From contig JABFRN010000001.1 of NCBI GenBank assembly GCA_013141175.1, positions 2,309,444 to 2,373,443 of the forward strand: a stretch of 64,000 bases of DNA, in the 5' to 3' direction. Below the pieces are notes generated by a model. That model was given only the letters and a program-made list of their open reading frames with translations. It had not been told where the DNA came from and did not search any database. A program made the position numbers and the translations under genes. Below are positions 56,160 through 64,000 of this stretch, in pieces. This DNA comes from Lysobacter sp. Its GTDB lineage: Bacteria; Pseudomonadota; Gammaproteobacteria; Xanthomonadales; Xanthomonadaceae. The first letter of the stretch is position 1. Each line of letters begins with the position of its first letter.

Positions 56160-56824
56160 ATGCCGATGCTCGCGGTGAGGCGGAGGATATGGTCGCCAAT
56201 GCGGAAGGGCATTCCCAATGCGGATGTCACTTTGCGCGCCACCAGGACGATTTCGGAGGGATGTTCGACATCCGTCAGCAGGATCAGGAATTCATCGCCA
56301 CCATGTCGGCTGACGGTATCGACTTCGCGAACCGCCGAAGACAGGCAGCGCGCGGCCCGTTGCAGCACCTGGTCGCCGATCGCGTGGCCCAGCGTGTCGT
56401 TGATCGTCTTGAAGTTGTTCATGTCGACGAACAGCAGTGCGAGATGTTCGCCTTTGCGCCGCGCCATGGCGATCGCATGCGTGAACCTGTCGAGCAGAAG
56501 TTCGCGATTCGGCAGTTCGGTCAAAGTATCCAATTGGGCGGATTGGGTGGCATGTCTCAACGATTCGGCGCAAACGTCGGCATCCGCCTGTACGCGCAAC
56601 GTGGACAGCACCAGGTTCTGGTTCGCCTCCAGCAATTGCGCGTAGTCGCTGTTGCCCAAACGTTTTTCCGCTGCTTCGACCTCCAGATTCAACTCGGCGA
56701 GTTGAGCGCGCGCCTCGCTCACTTCCGCACGGGCTTCATTGCCCTGGGCCTGGAGGCCGGCCAACGCACGCGCGGCCTCCGCGCGTTGTTCTTCGATGGA
56801 TGGTGTATGCCGCAGAGGCGTCAT
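55904..56824 (-). CDS. GGDEF diguanylate cyclase part of a split GGDEF/kinase protein
   Basis: From the ATG at 56822-56824 (MTPLRHTPSIEEQRAEAARA), 11 bp after the kaiC-like stop; ATGs near 56857 and 56950 inside kaiC are alternatives. An N-terminal coiled coil (about 12-75) is followed by a GGDEF domain starting LDTLTELPNRELLLDRF, with FVDMNNFKTINDTLGH, the active site SRHGGDEFLILL and ASIGICRYPDDG, ending RADAAMYRAKRLGMGGY. It should make cyclic di-GMP; the signature is intact. After the G10 tract the frame runs 43 codons out of phase to a stop at 55904, where the kinase frame would take over in an unbroken gene. A GGDEF domain in front of HisKA is an uncommon order. Confidence 0.85.
   Translation of the reverse strand: MTPLRHTPSIEEQRAEAARALAGLQAQGNEARAEVSEARAQLAELNLEVEAAEKRLGNSDYAQLLEANQNLVLSTLRVQADADVCAESLRHATQSAQLDTLTELPNRELLLDRFTHAIAMARRKGEHLALLFVDMNNFKTINDTLGHAIGDQVLQRAARCLSSAVREVDTVSRHGGDEFLILLTDVEHPSEIVLVARKVTSALGMPFRIGDHILRLTASIGICRYPDDGDAPQLLIDRADAAMYRAKRLGMGGYAFHKEGAENEAPPPQPWLRCSNPSFITMWWWPTMSDAPRNCAKPTNSWYWPH
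56022..56031. repeat. G10 homopolymer at the GGDEF/kinase junction
   Basis: Ten G on the plus strand (C10 on the coding strand) lie exactly where the reading frame changes between the diguanylate cyclase and histidine kinase parts. One more or two fewer bases give a single continuous protein. Confidence 0.9.
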
Positions 56825-56834
56825 CGTGGCGTGC

Positions 56835-58346
56835 CTAGGCTGGCAGTCCATCATCGCCATCGCCGCCATCGCCGCCATCGCGCGCTTGCGATGCCTTGCG
56901 GGTGGGCCGGCCGCCCAGCAGACCTTCCTGACCGGAGACGCGATCTCCAATCCGAAGACCCGCGTCTTCGATACTGAACAGACGCAGCTCGTTGGAGTGC
57001 GCGCTTGCGCGCACCTTCACCACCGCGATGACGCGCAACAAGCGGCTGTCGACCTCGATATAGCGCTGGACGATGATGGCATCGGTCATGAACGCCGTGC
57101 CGTACGGGCTGAAGCGCAGGTCCGTGTACCGGTCCTCCAATTCGGACGTCATCAATACCGTCACGCCGGAAGCGGCCAATGCCATCACCATGCGCGACAG
57201 GTTTTCCCGGAAGTCTTCGCGGAACGTCGGCGCCAGGGCGAGTTCGAAGCCCGACAGCGAATCGATCACGACCCGGGCGGCGTCGAGGCGGCGGATCTCG
57301 CTCAGCAAGAGCCGCGTGGTTTCATCCATGGACAGGTCGGGCGCCCAGCTGTCGACCAGGCCCACCTGGCCGTTCTCGATCAATGCCGCGATGGCCGGCG
57401 AGCGGCCATGCGTCGGGCGCTGCTCGAACGCCGCGATCACCCCGGTTTGCCCCAGCCGTGCTCCTTCGGCAAGGAAGGCGGCGGCCAATACGCTTTTGCC
57501 CGACCCTGACGGCCCGGCCACGAGCAGCGAGTAGCCTTGCGGCAAACCGCCTCCGAGCATCTCATCCAGTCGAGGCACGCCCATCGTGAGCCGCTCGAGG
57601 GGTGGAACACCGGGAGCCATCGGGTTCGGGCTGGGCGGCGACGCAGCGAGAACCGGCGCGAACACTTCGATGCCGGTGCTGGAAATGCGGAAAGTATGCA
57701 GCCCCGGCAATGTCGGTTGGCCGCGCATCTTCATGATTTCCATCTTGCGGACCATGGAGTTGCGAACCACACTTTGCCGTAGCCAGATCAGTCCATCGGA
57801 GACGGTGAATACCGGATTGGCGTCCGCCTCCGCGAAATATTCCCCGATCAGGAAGGTGGTGGCCTGCCAACTGGTCATGGCCATGCCCAACTGCTGCACG
57901 AACTGTTGCAGGGTGTTGCGCGGGTTGTCGTTGCTTGTGCCGGAGAGCACGATCGAACGGAAGGAGTCGACGAACACCAGCGTCGGGTTGAACGACTCGA
58001 CCTCTTCGATGATGCGCTTGAGGACCAGATCGAGATCGCCGCCCAGCGTGTCCTCGGAGAGATTGACGAAGCGGATGGTGTGATCGATCGCGTCGGTGTC
58101 GAAGAAGTCGAACTGCTGCTGGTATCTCAGCATTTTCAGCGGCGGTTCGCCCAGCACGGTGAAATACAGCGCACGACGCTGCGGGTTGACCAGCGAGAAC
58201 ATGATCTGGTGGGCCAGCGTGGTCTTGCCGCAACCGGGCGGGCCGGCGATGAGGTTGAACGAGAATTCCGGAAGACCGCCACCCAGGATCTCGTCCAGGC
58301 CGGGCACACCGGTCGACAATCGATGGATGGCTACTTTGCTTGTCAT
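56835..58346 (-). CDS. KaiC-like two-domain RecA-fold ATPase
   Basis: Protein of 503 residues from the ATG at 58344-58346 (MTSKVAIHRLSTGVPGLDEI), with two KaiC domains. Domain 1: GLDEILGGGLPEFSFNLIAG, Walker A AGPPGCGKTT, Walker B PTLVFVDSFRS. Domain 2: RLDEMLGGGLPQGYSLLVAG, Walker A AGPSGSGKSVLAA, AAFEQRP, Walker B RVVIDSLSGFEL. The C-terminal tail is a Gly/Asp run (GGDGGDGDDG) from 9-bp tandem repeats. Such KaiC homologues outside cyanobacteria act in signalling, stress response or light and time control. No kaiA or kaiB is in the window. It is translationally coupled to the gene before it (ATGA) and 10 bp from the GGDEF/kinase gene. Confidence 0.92.
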   Translation of the reverse strand: MTSKVAIHRLSTGVPGLDEILGGGLPEFSFNLIAGPPGCGKTTLAHQIMFSLVNPQRRALYFTVLGEPPLKMLRYQQQFDFFDTDAIDHTIRFVNLSEDTLGGDLDLVLKRIIEEVESFNPTLVFVDSFRSIVLSGTSNDNPRNTLQQFVQQLGMAMTSWQATTFLIGEYFAEADANPVFTVSDGLIWLRQSVVRNSMVRKMEIMKMRGQPTLPGLHTFRISSTGIEVFAPVLAASPPSPNPMAPGVPPLERLTMGVPRLDEMLGGGLPQGYSLLVAGPSGSGKSVLAAAFLAEGARLGQTGVIAAFEQRPTHGRSPAIAALIENGQVGLVDSWAPDLSMDETTRLLLSEIRRLDAARVVIDSLSGFELALAPTFREDFRENLSRMVMALAASGVTVLMTSELEDRYTDLRFSPYGTAFMTDAIIVQRYIEVDSRLLRVIAVVKVRASAHSNELRLFSIEDAGLRIGDRVSGQEGLLGGRPTRKASQARDGGDGGDGDDGLPA

Positions 58347-58828
58347 GCGGTCGGTTCCAGTGCGGGCGGGTCGCTCAACGGGCGATCCCACAAAGAACTG
58401 AGCAATCGCTCCGTGAGCGAAAGTCCCACCAGGCTGCCGAGCAGCTCGTAGAAGGACTGCAGGAGTGAGGTACCGACGGCGTTGGCTTCGGCCTCGCTCA
58501 AAGACGCCAACGTCGTGGTCAGGCGCGACAGGTCCATCGTTGTCTGGATGCCTTCATGCAGGCGCGAGAGCACCGGGTGCTGATGGCTGGTCAGGAAAAG
58601 GCTGCGCTTGTAGAGCGCGGCGACGCCGCGAGGGCCCACGATGGGCGTGAGTGCCACGCCGATGTCCCCGCACAGTGAGGCAACGCAACTTGCAGCGCTT
58701 TCGGCGCCGGCTTGGCTGCGGATTCGATTCGCCAGAATGGCGGCAATACGGTGCGCTGTTTGGCCTTCCACCCAGAGTTTCCAATGGCCAAGTATTGCGG
58801 CCGACCATACACCCTTTGCCGCGAACAT
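58343..58828 (-). CDS. Unknown protein encoded with KaiC
   Basis: Protein of 161 residues from the ATG at 58826-58828 (MFAAKGVWSAAILGHWKLWV), with a weak GGATCAG site; an earlier start would add a long unconserved extension. Its stop overlaps the kaiC ATG (ATGA). It appears helical and soluble, with ASCVASLCGDIGVALTPIVG, GPRGVAALYKRSLFLTSHQH and a helix-rich end SLLQSFYELLGSLVGLSLTE. I do not recognise the family. The strict coupling suggests a KaiC partner or regulator, in the place where cyanobacteria carry kaiB. Confidence 0.75.
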   Translation of the reverse strand: MFAAKGVWSAAILGHWKLWVEGQTAHRIAAILANRIRSQAGAESAASCVASLCGDIGVALTPIVGPRGVAALYKRSLFLTSHQHPVLSRLHEGIQTTMDLSRLTTTLASLSEAEANAVGTSLLQSFYELLGSLVGLSLTERLLSSLWDRPLSDPPALEPTA

Positions 58829-59024
58829 GTCTGATCCGTGAACATGCCGATGGTTGTCGGCGCACGTCACTGTGCAAGGAGGAAGAGAGCCGATGTCGAA
58901 ACCGGGAATTTCAACATTCGCCTGTGAGTCTGGTCGTGCCGATTGCACGATGCCTTCATGGATGGATGGGCAATGCCAATACCATTGCTGTCCAAGAAGT
59001 AAGCGCGGAAGCGTGTTGTGGTTG

Positions 59025-59936
59025 CTACCGATCGCTCTCAACCGCCAACAGCAGCGCACCCAGAATTCCGCTGCGATCGTCGAGCCCGGGCGCAACGATG
59101 TAGTCGTCGATGCCTGCTTCGACCTGATGGCGTGCGATGTAGCCGCCCAGCCAGTGTCGGGTGCGTGCGCGGATCAGCGGAAACAGGCGCGCGTGCTGCA
59201 TCACGCCGCCGCCGAGGATGATCCGCTGCGGCGAGATCGCCAGTGTGACCTGCGCGCAGAGTTGGCCGAGGTAATCGGCTTCGATCGCCCAGATCGGATG
59301 GTCCGGCGAGGCGTTGCCGAGTTCGTGGCCGAGTCGCGCGACGATGGCGGGGCCGTTCGCCAGGCCTTCGAGGCAATCGCCGTGATGGGGACACACGCCT
59401 GCGAAACCGATGTCGTCGGGATGACGGCGCGGAAACAGGTGGCCGAGTTCCGGATGCATCATGCCGCGCAGCGTGCGGCCGTGTACGACCACGCCGCCGC
59501 CGATGCCGGTGCCGACGGTGACATAGATGAGCGTGTCGAGCGGCGTGCCTTCGGCATCACGTCCCGCGCCCCACGTCGATTCGGCAAGCGCTGCCGCATT
59601 CACATCGGTGTCCAGTGCGACCGGAATGCCGAGGTGCGCGAACGGCGCGATCAGATCGGCGTCGTGCCAGCCTGCTTTCGGCGTGCGCAGCAGGCGGCCG
59701 TAAAGCGGCGCATACGGATCGAGCTCGAGCGGGCCGAAGCTGGCGATGCCCAGTGCGCGCGGTCGTCCGTGACGTTCCCCGGCGGCTTCGAAGAAGGCGA
59801 GTGCTTCGCCGAGCGTGCTGTCGGGGTCGCGGGTCGAGAAACGCACGCGTTCGCGCAGCGTGCCGTCGGCGGTGCCGAGGGCGCAGACGAATTTGGTGCC
59901 GCCGGCTTCGATCGCGGCGTAGACGGGTTCGCTCAT
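59025..59936 (-). CDS. ROK family fructokinase
   Basis: Sugar kinase of 303 residues. The ROK ATP-binding start is YAAIEAGGTKFVCALG; the sugar site shows ASFGPLELDPYAPLYGRLLR, LDTDVNAAALAES, TLIYVTVGTGIGGGVVV and HPELGHLFPRRHPDD; the zinc motif is CPHHGDCLEGLANGPA. The GHxxPRRHPDD and CPHHGDCLEG forms are typical of ROK fructokinases (ScrK/GmuE-like). In the same direction, 18 bp after the amylosucrase gene, it would phosphorylate the fructose that amylosucrase releases from sucrose. The ATG at 59934-59936 gives the usual length. Confidence 0.93.
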   Translation of the reverse strand: MSEPVYAAIEAGGTKFVCALGTADGTLRERVRFSTRDPDSTLGEALAFFEAAGERHGRPRALGIASFGPLELDPYAPLYGRLLRTPKAGWHDADLIAPFAHLGIPVALDTDVNAAALAESTWGAGRDAEGTPLDTLIYVTVGTGIGGGVVVHGRTLRGMMHPELGHLFPRRHPDDIGFAGVCPHHGDCLEGLANGPAIVARLGHELGNASPDHPIWAIEADYLGQLCAQVTLAISPQRIILGGGVMQHARLFPLIRARTRHWLGGYIARHQVEAGIDDYIVAPGLDDRSGILGALLLAVESDR

Positions 59937-59954
59937 CGGTACGGGCCTGCAGGT

Positions 59955-61910
59955 TTACTCACGACGCAGCCAGCGTAGCGCATATGGCGCCAGGACGATG
60001 GGCAGTGCGATCGCTGGTTTGTTGTCGTCGAGCAAGTCGCGCCATCGCGATCCGACGAACGCTGTCGGCGGTGTTGCCGAGACCGGCCGTGCGCTCAGAT
60101 TGAACAGCGCGATGAAGTCGTCGCCGCGCGCGATGCCGAGCAAAGCGGTGTCCGCGAAGTCGAGCGCGCGCATCGGCGCGTCGCCGCGCAGTGCCGGCGA
60201 CGCACGGCGCACGGCGATCATCCGTCGCAGCGCGCTGCTGATATGCGCGGCGGTGGTTTCGGTGTCGTGTCCTGCGTCGACGGCATCGGCCTTCGCCCAA
60301 GCCATCGCCGGACGATGCAGCCAGCGGCCTTCCGCTGCGCGCAGCGGATCGTCGATGTAGGCCTCGTCGTTGCCGAGCGCGATTTCGTCGCCCATGTACA
60401 GCGCCGGCAAGCCTGCGGTCACGAACACGATGCCGTACAGCAATTGCAGCCTCTGTTCGGCCAAAGCCAGCGCGTCCGCGTCGCCGCGCGCCTGCGCATC
60501 GGCGATGCCGGCGAGCGCGCTGGCCATGCCGTTGGTGCCGTGCACGTGATCGCCGCCCGCGCTCTGGAAACTGCAACCGCGCGCGAAGGAATCGCCGGTG
60601 TCGCCCGCGTAGAACCGCGCGACGCGCGCGAGGTCGAACGGCGCATGGCTTTCGCCGCCCCGGGCTTCCTCGCGCAGTACGTTCCAGCCGATGTCGTCGT
60701 GGCAGCGCAGATAGGTCAGCCAGCCGCTGGCCTTCGGCAGTGTCGGCGTGTGGGCGATCACGTCGGCGAGCAGATCGCCGCGCTGTTCCGCCAGTGCCAC
60801 CCACAGCGCCGCCATCAGCGTGCTGTGATAGGCGAGATGGCATTCGCGGCCGGCGGCGCTGTCGTTACCGCTGCCGTTGCCGCTGTCATTGCTCAGACCG
60901 AAATAGGGCGGCAACTCGCGCGCGGGCACGATCGCTTCGGCCTTCAGCAGCACGCCCGGCGCGACGATGTCGACCACCGCGCGCAGCGCCTGCAGGATCG
61001 CGTGCGCTTCGGGCTGGTTCATGCAATCGGTGCCGAGGCGTTTCCACAGATAGGCGGTGGAATCGAGGCGGAAGGCTTCGATCCCGCGATTGGCGAGCCG
61101 CAGCATCGTCAGCGCCATCTCGACGAAGACATCGGGGTTCGACCAGTTCAGGTCCCACTGGTAGCCGTAGAACGTGGTCCACACCCAGCCGAGCGTCGGG
61201 ACATACGTGAAATTGCCCGGCGCGGTCTGCGGAAACACCTGATGCAGATCGCGTTCGTAGGCGTCGGCCAACGCGCGGTCCGCAAAGCGATGGTAGTAGG
61301 CGCGATAGTGCGGGTCGCCGCGCAGTGCGGCCAGCGCCCAATGATGGTCGTCGGCGGTGTGGTTGAGCACCAGGTCGGCGCACAGGCTGATCCCGGCATC
61401 GCGAAGTGCCGTGGTCAGCGCATCGAGATCGTCGTCGGTGCCGAGCGACGGCTCCACCGCATCGTAGTCGCGCACCGCGAAGCCGCCGTCGTTGTCGCCT
61501 TCGCGCGCGTGCAGGAACGGCAGCAGATGCAGATAGCGGATGCCGAGTCCCTGCAGGTACGGCACCCGTTCGGCGACACCGCGCAGATCGACGCCGAAAC
61601 GGTCGGCATAGGCGGTGTAGCCGATCATGTCCTGGGCGAGGAACCAGTCGGGGTCGCGCTCGCGGGCAGCGTCCAGCGCACGCAGCGCATCGGGTCGCGC
61701 ATCGTTGCACGCGGCCATGCCGGCGAGCAGCCGCTGCAGCGCGGCTTCGAAGCGCGGCGTATCGGCGTAGAGCGAAGCGAAGGTGGCGATCAGATGCGTG
61801 CCATGCGCATCCCAGCGTGCGCGCGCCTGCGCGCGATGCGATGAACGCATCGCTTGCAGGAAGCGGTCGCGACAGCGCTCGTCGTCGGTGATCATGACGT
61901 GGGCGTTCAT
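59955..61910 (-). CDS. Amylosucrase (GH13 subfamily 4)
   Basis: Enzyme of 651 residues that cleaves sucrose and builds alpha-1,4-glucan while releasing fructose. The ATG at 61908-61910 (MNAHVMITDDERCRDRFLQA) is preferred; the frame is open further up. An N-terminal helical domain (about 20-95) is followed by the GH13 barrel: MIGYTAYADRFGVDLRG, CADLVLNHTADDHHW, nucleophile in EAFRLDSTAYLWKRLG, acid/base in LLKAEAIVPARELPPYF, and YLRCHDDIGWNVL. HGTNGMASALAGI and GLPALYMGDEIALGNDE match Neisseria amylosucrase closely in order. There is no signal peptide. It lies between the TonB-dependent receptor and fructokinase genes, so the locus serves sucrose use. Confidence 0.93.
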   Translation of the reverse strand: MNAHVMITDDERCRDRFLQAMRSSHRAQARARWDAHGTHLIATFASLYADTPRFEAALQRLLAGMAACNDARPDALRALDAARERDPDWFLAQDMIGYTAYADRFGVDLRGVAERVPYLQGLGIRYLHLLPFLHAREGDNDGGFAVRDYDAVEPSLGTDDDLDALTTALRDAGISLCADLVLNHTADDHHWALAALRGDPHYRAYYHRFADRALADAYERDLHQVFPQTAPGNFTYVPTLGWVWTTFYGYQWDLNWSNPDVFVEMALTMLRLANRGIEAFRLDSTAYLWKRLGTDCMNQPEAHAILQALRAVVDIVAPGVLLKAEAIVPARELPPYFGLSNDSGNGSGNDSAAGRECHLAYHSTLMAALWVALAEQRGDLLADVIAHTPTLPKASGWLTYLRCHDDIGWNVLREEARGGESHAPFDLARVARFYAGDTGDSFARGCSFQSAGGDHVHGTNGMASALAGIADAQARGDADALALAEQRLQLLYGIVFVTAGLPALYMGDEIALGNDEAYIDDPLRAAEGRWLHRPAMAWAKADAVDAGHDTETTAAHISSALRRMIAVRRASPALRGDAPMRALDFADTALLGIARGDDFIALFNLSARPVSATPPTAFVGSRWRDLLDDNKPAIALPIVLAPYALRWLRRE

Positions 61911-61987
61911 ATCGTTGATCTGCGCCAGGGATTGCGACGACGCGTACCGGAGCGGGAGAGTACGCTCCGGCACACGTCGTCGCGGGC

Positions 61988-64000
61988 TCAGAACTCGTAG
62001 CGCACGCTGAGCGACGCGGTGCGGCCCGGAATCGAGCGCGCGCGGATGACGTTGTCGGCGCCAGCGACGATGCTGCCTTCTTCCGCTTCGGTGATGCCGA
62101 ACGCGTCGAACAGGTTGTTGACGTTCAGGCCGACCACCCAGCTCTCGGCGAAGCGGTAATCCGCGAACAGATTGACCTGGGTGTAGCCGGGCATCACCAG
62201 CTGGTTGTTGTCCTGCGCGTAGGCATCGCCGGTGCCGATGATGTTCGCGCCGACCGTCCAATTGCTGGCGGCATATCCGCCGGTCAACTGGTAGACCACA
62301 TCGGCCTGCCGGCGCGGCGTGTTGCCTTCATTGACCGGAGAAATCTCGTCCTTGCTGATCTCCGCGTCGGTCCAGGTCAGGCCGCCGTTGACGAAGAACT
62401 CGTTGTAGCGCAGCGAGGCTTCCAGTTCGATGCCGCGCGCGTTGTAGACGCGATCGAAGAAGCGCTGGCTGGTGAGTTCGAAGTTCTGTTCCTCGGTCTT
62501 GGCGAAGAACGCGGTCGCGAACAGGCTGAAACCGTCGCGACGCCATTTCAGGCCGGCTTCGTATTGATCGACCAGATCCACCGCGTCCTGCGCGCGTACC
62601 GAGCCGTCGGGCTGGACCACGCCGAACAGCAGGCGGTCGGCGTTGGCGCGACCGCCACGACTGATCCGCGCGAAACCGGCGAGGTCGTCGCTGAGCAGAT
62701 AGTTCGCGCCGACCGAGTACGAGGTGTAGCCCCAGTCGTAGTTCACCGGCGATGCGCCCGCGTTGTTGATCTGCGACACGCTCAGCTCCGGGCCGGAGAT
62801 GGTGCCGTCGCCGTCCACATCGACGTTCGCGGCCTGCACGGCGCCGGCATAGTTGCCGGTCGCGTCGCCGCTGTCGCGACGCACGCTGGCGTCGATATCG
62901 AGTTTGCCCAGCGAGAAGGCCGCCGAGAGATACGGCGCGCCGATTTCGTACTTCGCGTTGTAGCTGCGCGTGCAGCAGTTGCCCCAGAACGGCACGCCGT
63001 AGGCGTACAGGCCGTTGTCGGAGAGATTGACGTTGGTGGCGCTGTACACGTCGATCAGCGCGGAATTGCCGTTGCCGCGCAGTTCCTGCAGATAGGAATT
63101 CCACACCCAGTCCATGTCGATGTTCTGGCGCGAGGCGTAGTAGCCGGCGCTGAGATCGAGATTGCCGCCGTCGCCGACGCCGAAGCTGCGGGTGAGTTTG
63201 AGATCGTTGGCGTAGTTGCCCAGATCGTTGAGCGTGGTGTTGAACAGATGCGTGCGCACCACCGTGCCGGTATAGGCCTGGCCGGCGTTCGGGCCATTGC
63301 TGTAGCGCAGGGTGGCACCGGCGCCGCCGATGGTCGGCGCGATGGCCGCAGCGCTGCCGACTTCGGCCGGGAACTGTCCGACGAAACGGCCGCTGGTGTC
63401 TGCGTAGCGGAATTTCTCGTTGATCTTCCAGCCGTCGCCGAAGCGGTATTCGACCTCGGCGCCGACCACGGTGCTGTCCGGATGCATGCCGTCGGCGATG
63501 TCGGTGCTGCGGCGGTTGTTGGCGCCGTCCAGGCCGATATCGGTCAGGAAATAGCGGCTCTGCAGCGTGTCGCGCGCGGGGTCGAAGCCTTCGATCGCGC
63601 CCAGGTTCGGGCTGCCGTTGCTGCCGGTGGCGCGGGTCGGGACCGGCAGATAGCCGATGGCGCGGTCGTCGAGGCGCTTGAAGTAGAAACGCGCGTACCC
63701 GTTCTCGAAGTCCTTGGTGAGGTTGGCCTTGAGCTGCCCGCCTTTTTCGGCGGTGTAGCCTGCATCGCGGACGCCATCGCCGCGGCGATAGAAGCCGGCG
63801 ACATGGAAACGCCAGCCGTCGCCGAACGGCATGCCGTAGCGGAAGTCGACGCGGTGGCTGCCGTAATCGAGACCGGTGGTGAGGCCGACCGCGCCGCCCT
63901 GCTGTTCGCCGGTGTTGCTGATGAAGTTGATCACGCCGCCGGGCGAGTTGCTGGCGAACGTGGACGCCGAGCCGCCGCGCACCGCTTCGATGCGGTCGAT
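61988..64000 (-). CDS. TonB-dependent receptor, probable sucrose receptor (5' end beyond window)
   Basis: Outer-membrane receptor; 670 residues are visible, with the signal and first part of the plug outside the window. The first visible residues IDRIEAVRGGSASTFASNSP with GGVINFISNTGEQQGG are the plug end; a beta-barrel follows, ending in SIPGRTASLSVRYEF with a terminal Phe. Close to the middle is a perfect 12-residue EF-hand loop DVDGDGTISGPE (62786-62821), unusual in such receptors. The gene lies 77 bp before the amylosucrase gene, which suggests a sucrose or glucoside receptor like SuxA of Xanthomonas (inference). Confidence 0.93.
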   Translation of the reverse strand: MDRIEAVRGGSASTFASNSPGGVINFISNTGEQQGGAVGLTTGLDYGSHRVDFRYGMPFGDGWRFHVAGFYRRGDGVRDAGYTAEKGGQLKANLTKDFENGYARFYFKRLDDRAIGYLPVPTRATGSNGSPNLGAIEGFDPARDTLQSRYFLTDIGLDGANNRRSTDIADGMHPDSTVVGAEVEYRFGDGWKINEKFRYADTSGRFVGQFPAEVGSAAAIAPTIGGAGATLRYSNGPNAGQAYTGTVVRTHLFNTTLNDLGNYANDLKLTRSFGVGDGGNLDLSAGYYASRQNIDMDWVWNSYLQELRGNGNSALIDVYSATNVNLSDNGLYAYGVPFWGNCCTRSYNAKYEIGAPYLSAAFSLGKLDIDASVRRDSGDATGNYAGAVQAANVDVDGDGTISGPELSVSQINNAGASPVNYDWGYTSYSVGANYLLSDDLAGFARISRGGRANADRLLFGVVQPDGSVRAQDAVDLVDQYEAGLKWRRDGFSLFATAFFAKTEEQNFELTSQRFFDRVYNARGIELEASLRYNEFFVNGGLTWTDAEISKDEISPVNEGNTPRRQADVVYQLTGGYAASNWTVGANIIGTGDAYAQDNNQLVMPGYTQVNLFADYRFAESWVVGLNVNNLFDAFGITEAEEGSIVAGADNVIRARSIPGRTASLSVRYEF

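Overview
The window is high-GC chromosomal DNA of a gammaproteobacterium, most likely a member of the Xanthomonadaceae (Lysobacter, Luteimonas or Xanthomonas relatives). The gene orders point there: ahpC-ahpF-oxyR on one strand, mrcA divergent from pilMNOPQ, a moxR-DUF58-DUF4381-VWA-VWA/TPR-BatD operon, and a sucrose locus with a TonB-dependent receptor, amylosucrase and ROK fructokinase. The family assignment rests on gene order and protein resemblance only.

Layout. 1-3.6 kb: peroxide defence (oxyR, ahpF, ahpC) with an OxyR-type site upstream of ahpC. 3.7-8.4 kb: esterase-like lipoprotein, prmC, a DUF5713 protein, prolyl iminopeptidase, a cold-shock/DUF1294 membrane protein and a conserved hypothetical. 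8.6-16.7 kb: penicillin-binding protein 1A divergent from the type IV pilus alignment and secretin operon, which ends in a strong terminator. 16.8-23.9 kb: six translationally linked MoxR/Bat genes. 24-28.6 kb: a dicarboxylate/amino-acid symporter, a small exported protein, transketolase and a 2OG-Fe(II) oxygenase. 28.6-40.1 kb: an accessory stretch of poorly known exported and membrane proteins. It contains two copies of one module: a periplasmic-TPR/TM/PAS sensor-like protein followed by a convergent cysteine-rich exported protein. 40.1-45.8 kb: a beta-propeller-like protein, acetyl-CoA hydrolase family enzyme, TauE/SafE permease, S1/P1 nuclease and OmpW. 46-47.2 kb: gapA and its terminator. 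47.2-50.5 kb: an AT-rich, probably acquired gene for a SIR2 / NB-ARC / TPR protein, a candidate antiphage effector. 50.5-54.6 kb: a YegD-like Hsp70, a gluzincin-type peptidase and a frameshifted lipoprotein among many palindromic intergenic repeats. 54.8-58.8 kb: a signalling operon of an unknown protein, a two-domain KaiC ATPase and a GGDEF/histidine-kinase protein split at a G10 homopolymer. 59-64 kb: sucrose uptake and catabolism.

Three genes are broken by single-base frame changes (near 29764, 54159-54163 and 56022-56031). Two lie at homopolymers, so assembly error is a real alternative to decay or phase variation. No tRNA, rRNA, CRISPR array, transposase or integrase was seen. The most noteworthy items are the duplicated TPR-PAS/cysteine-protein module, the SIR2/NB-ARC gene, the KaiC operon with its G tract, and the beta-propeller gene set between two copies of the hydrolase 3' end.
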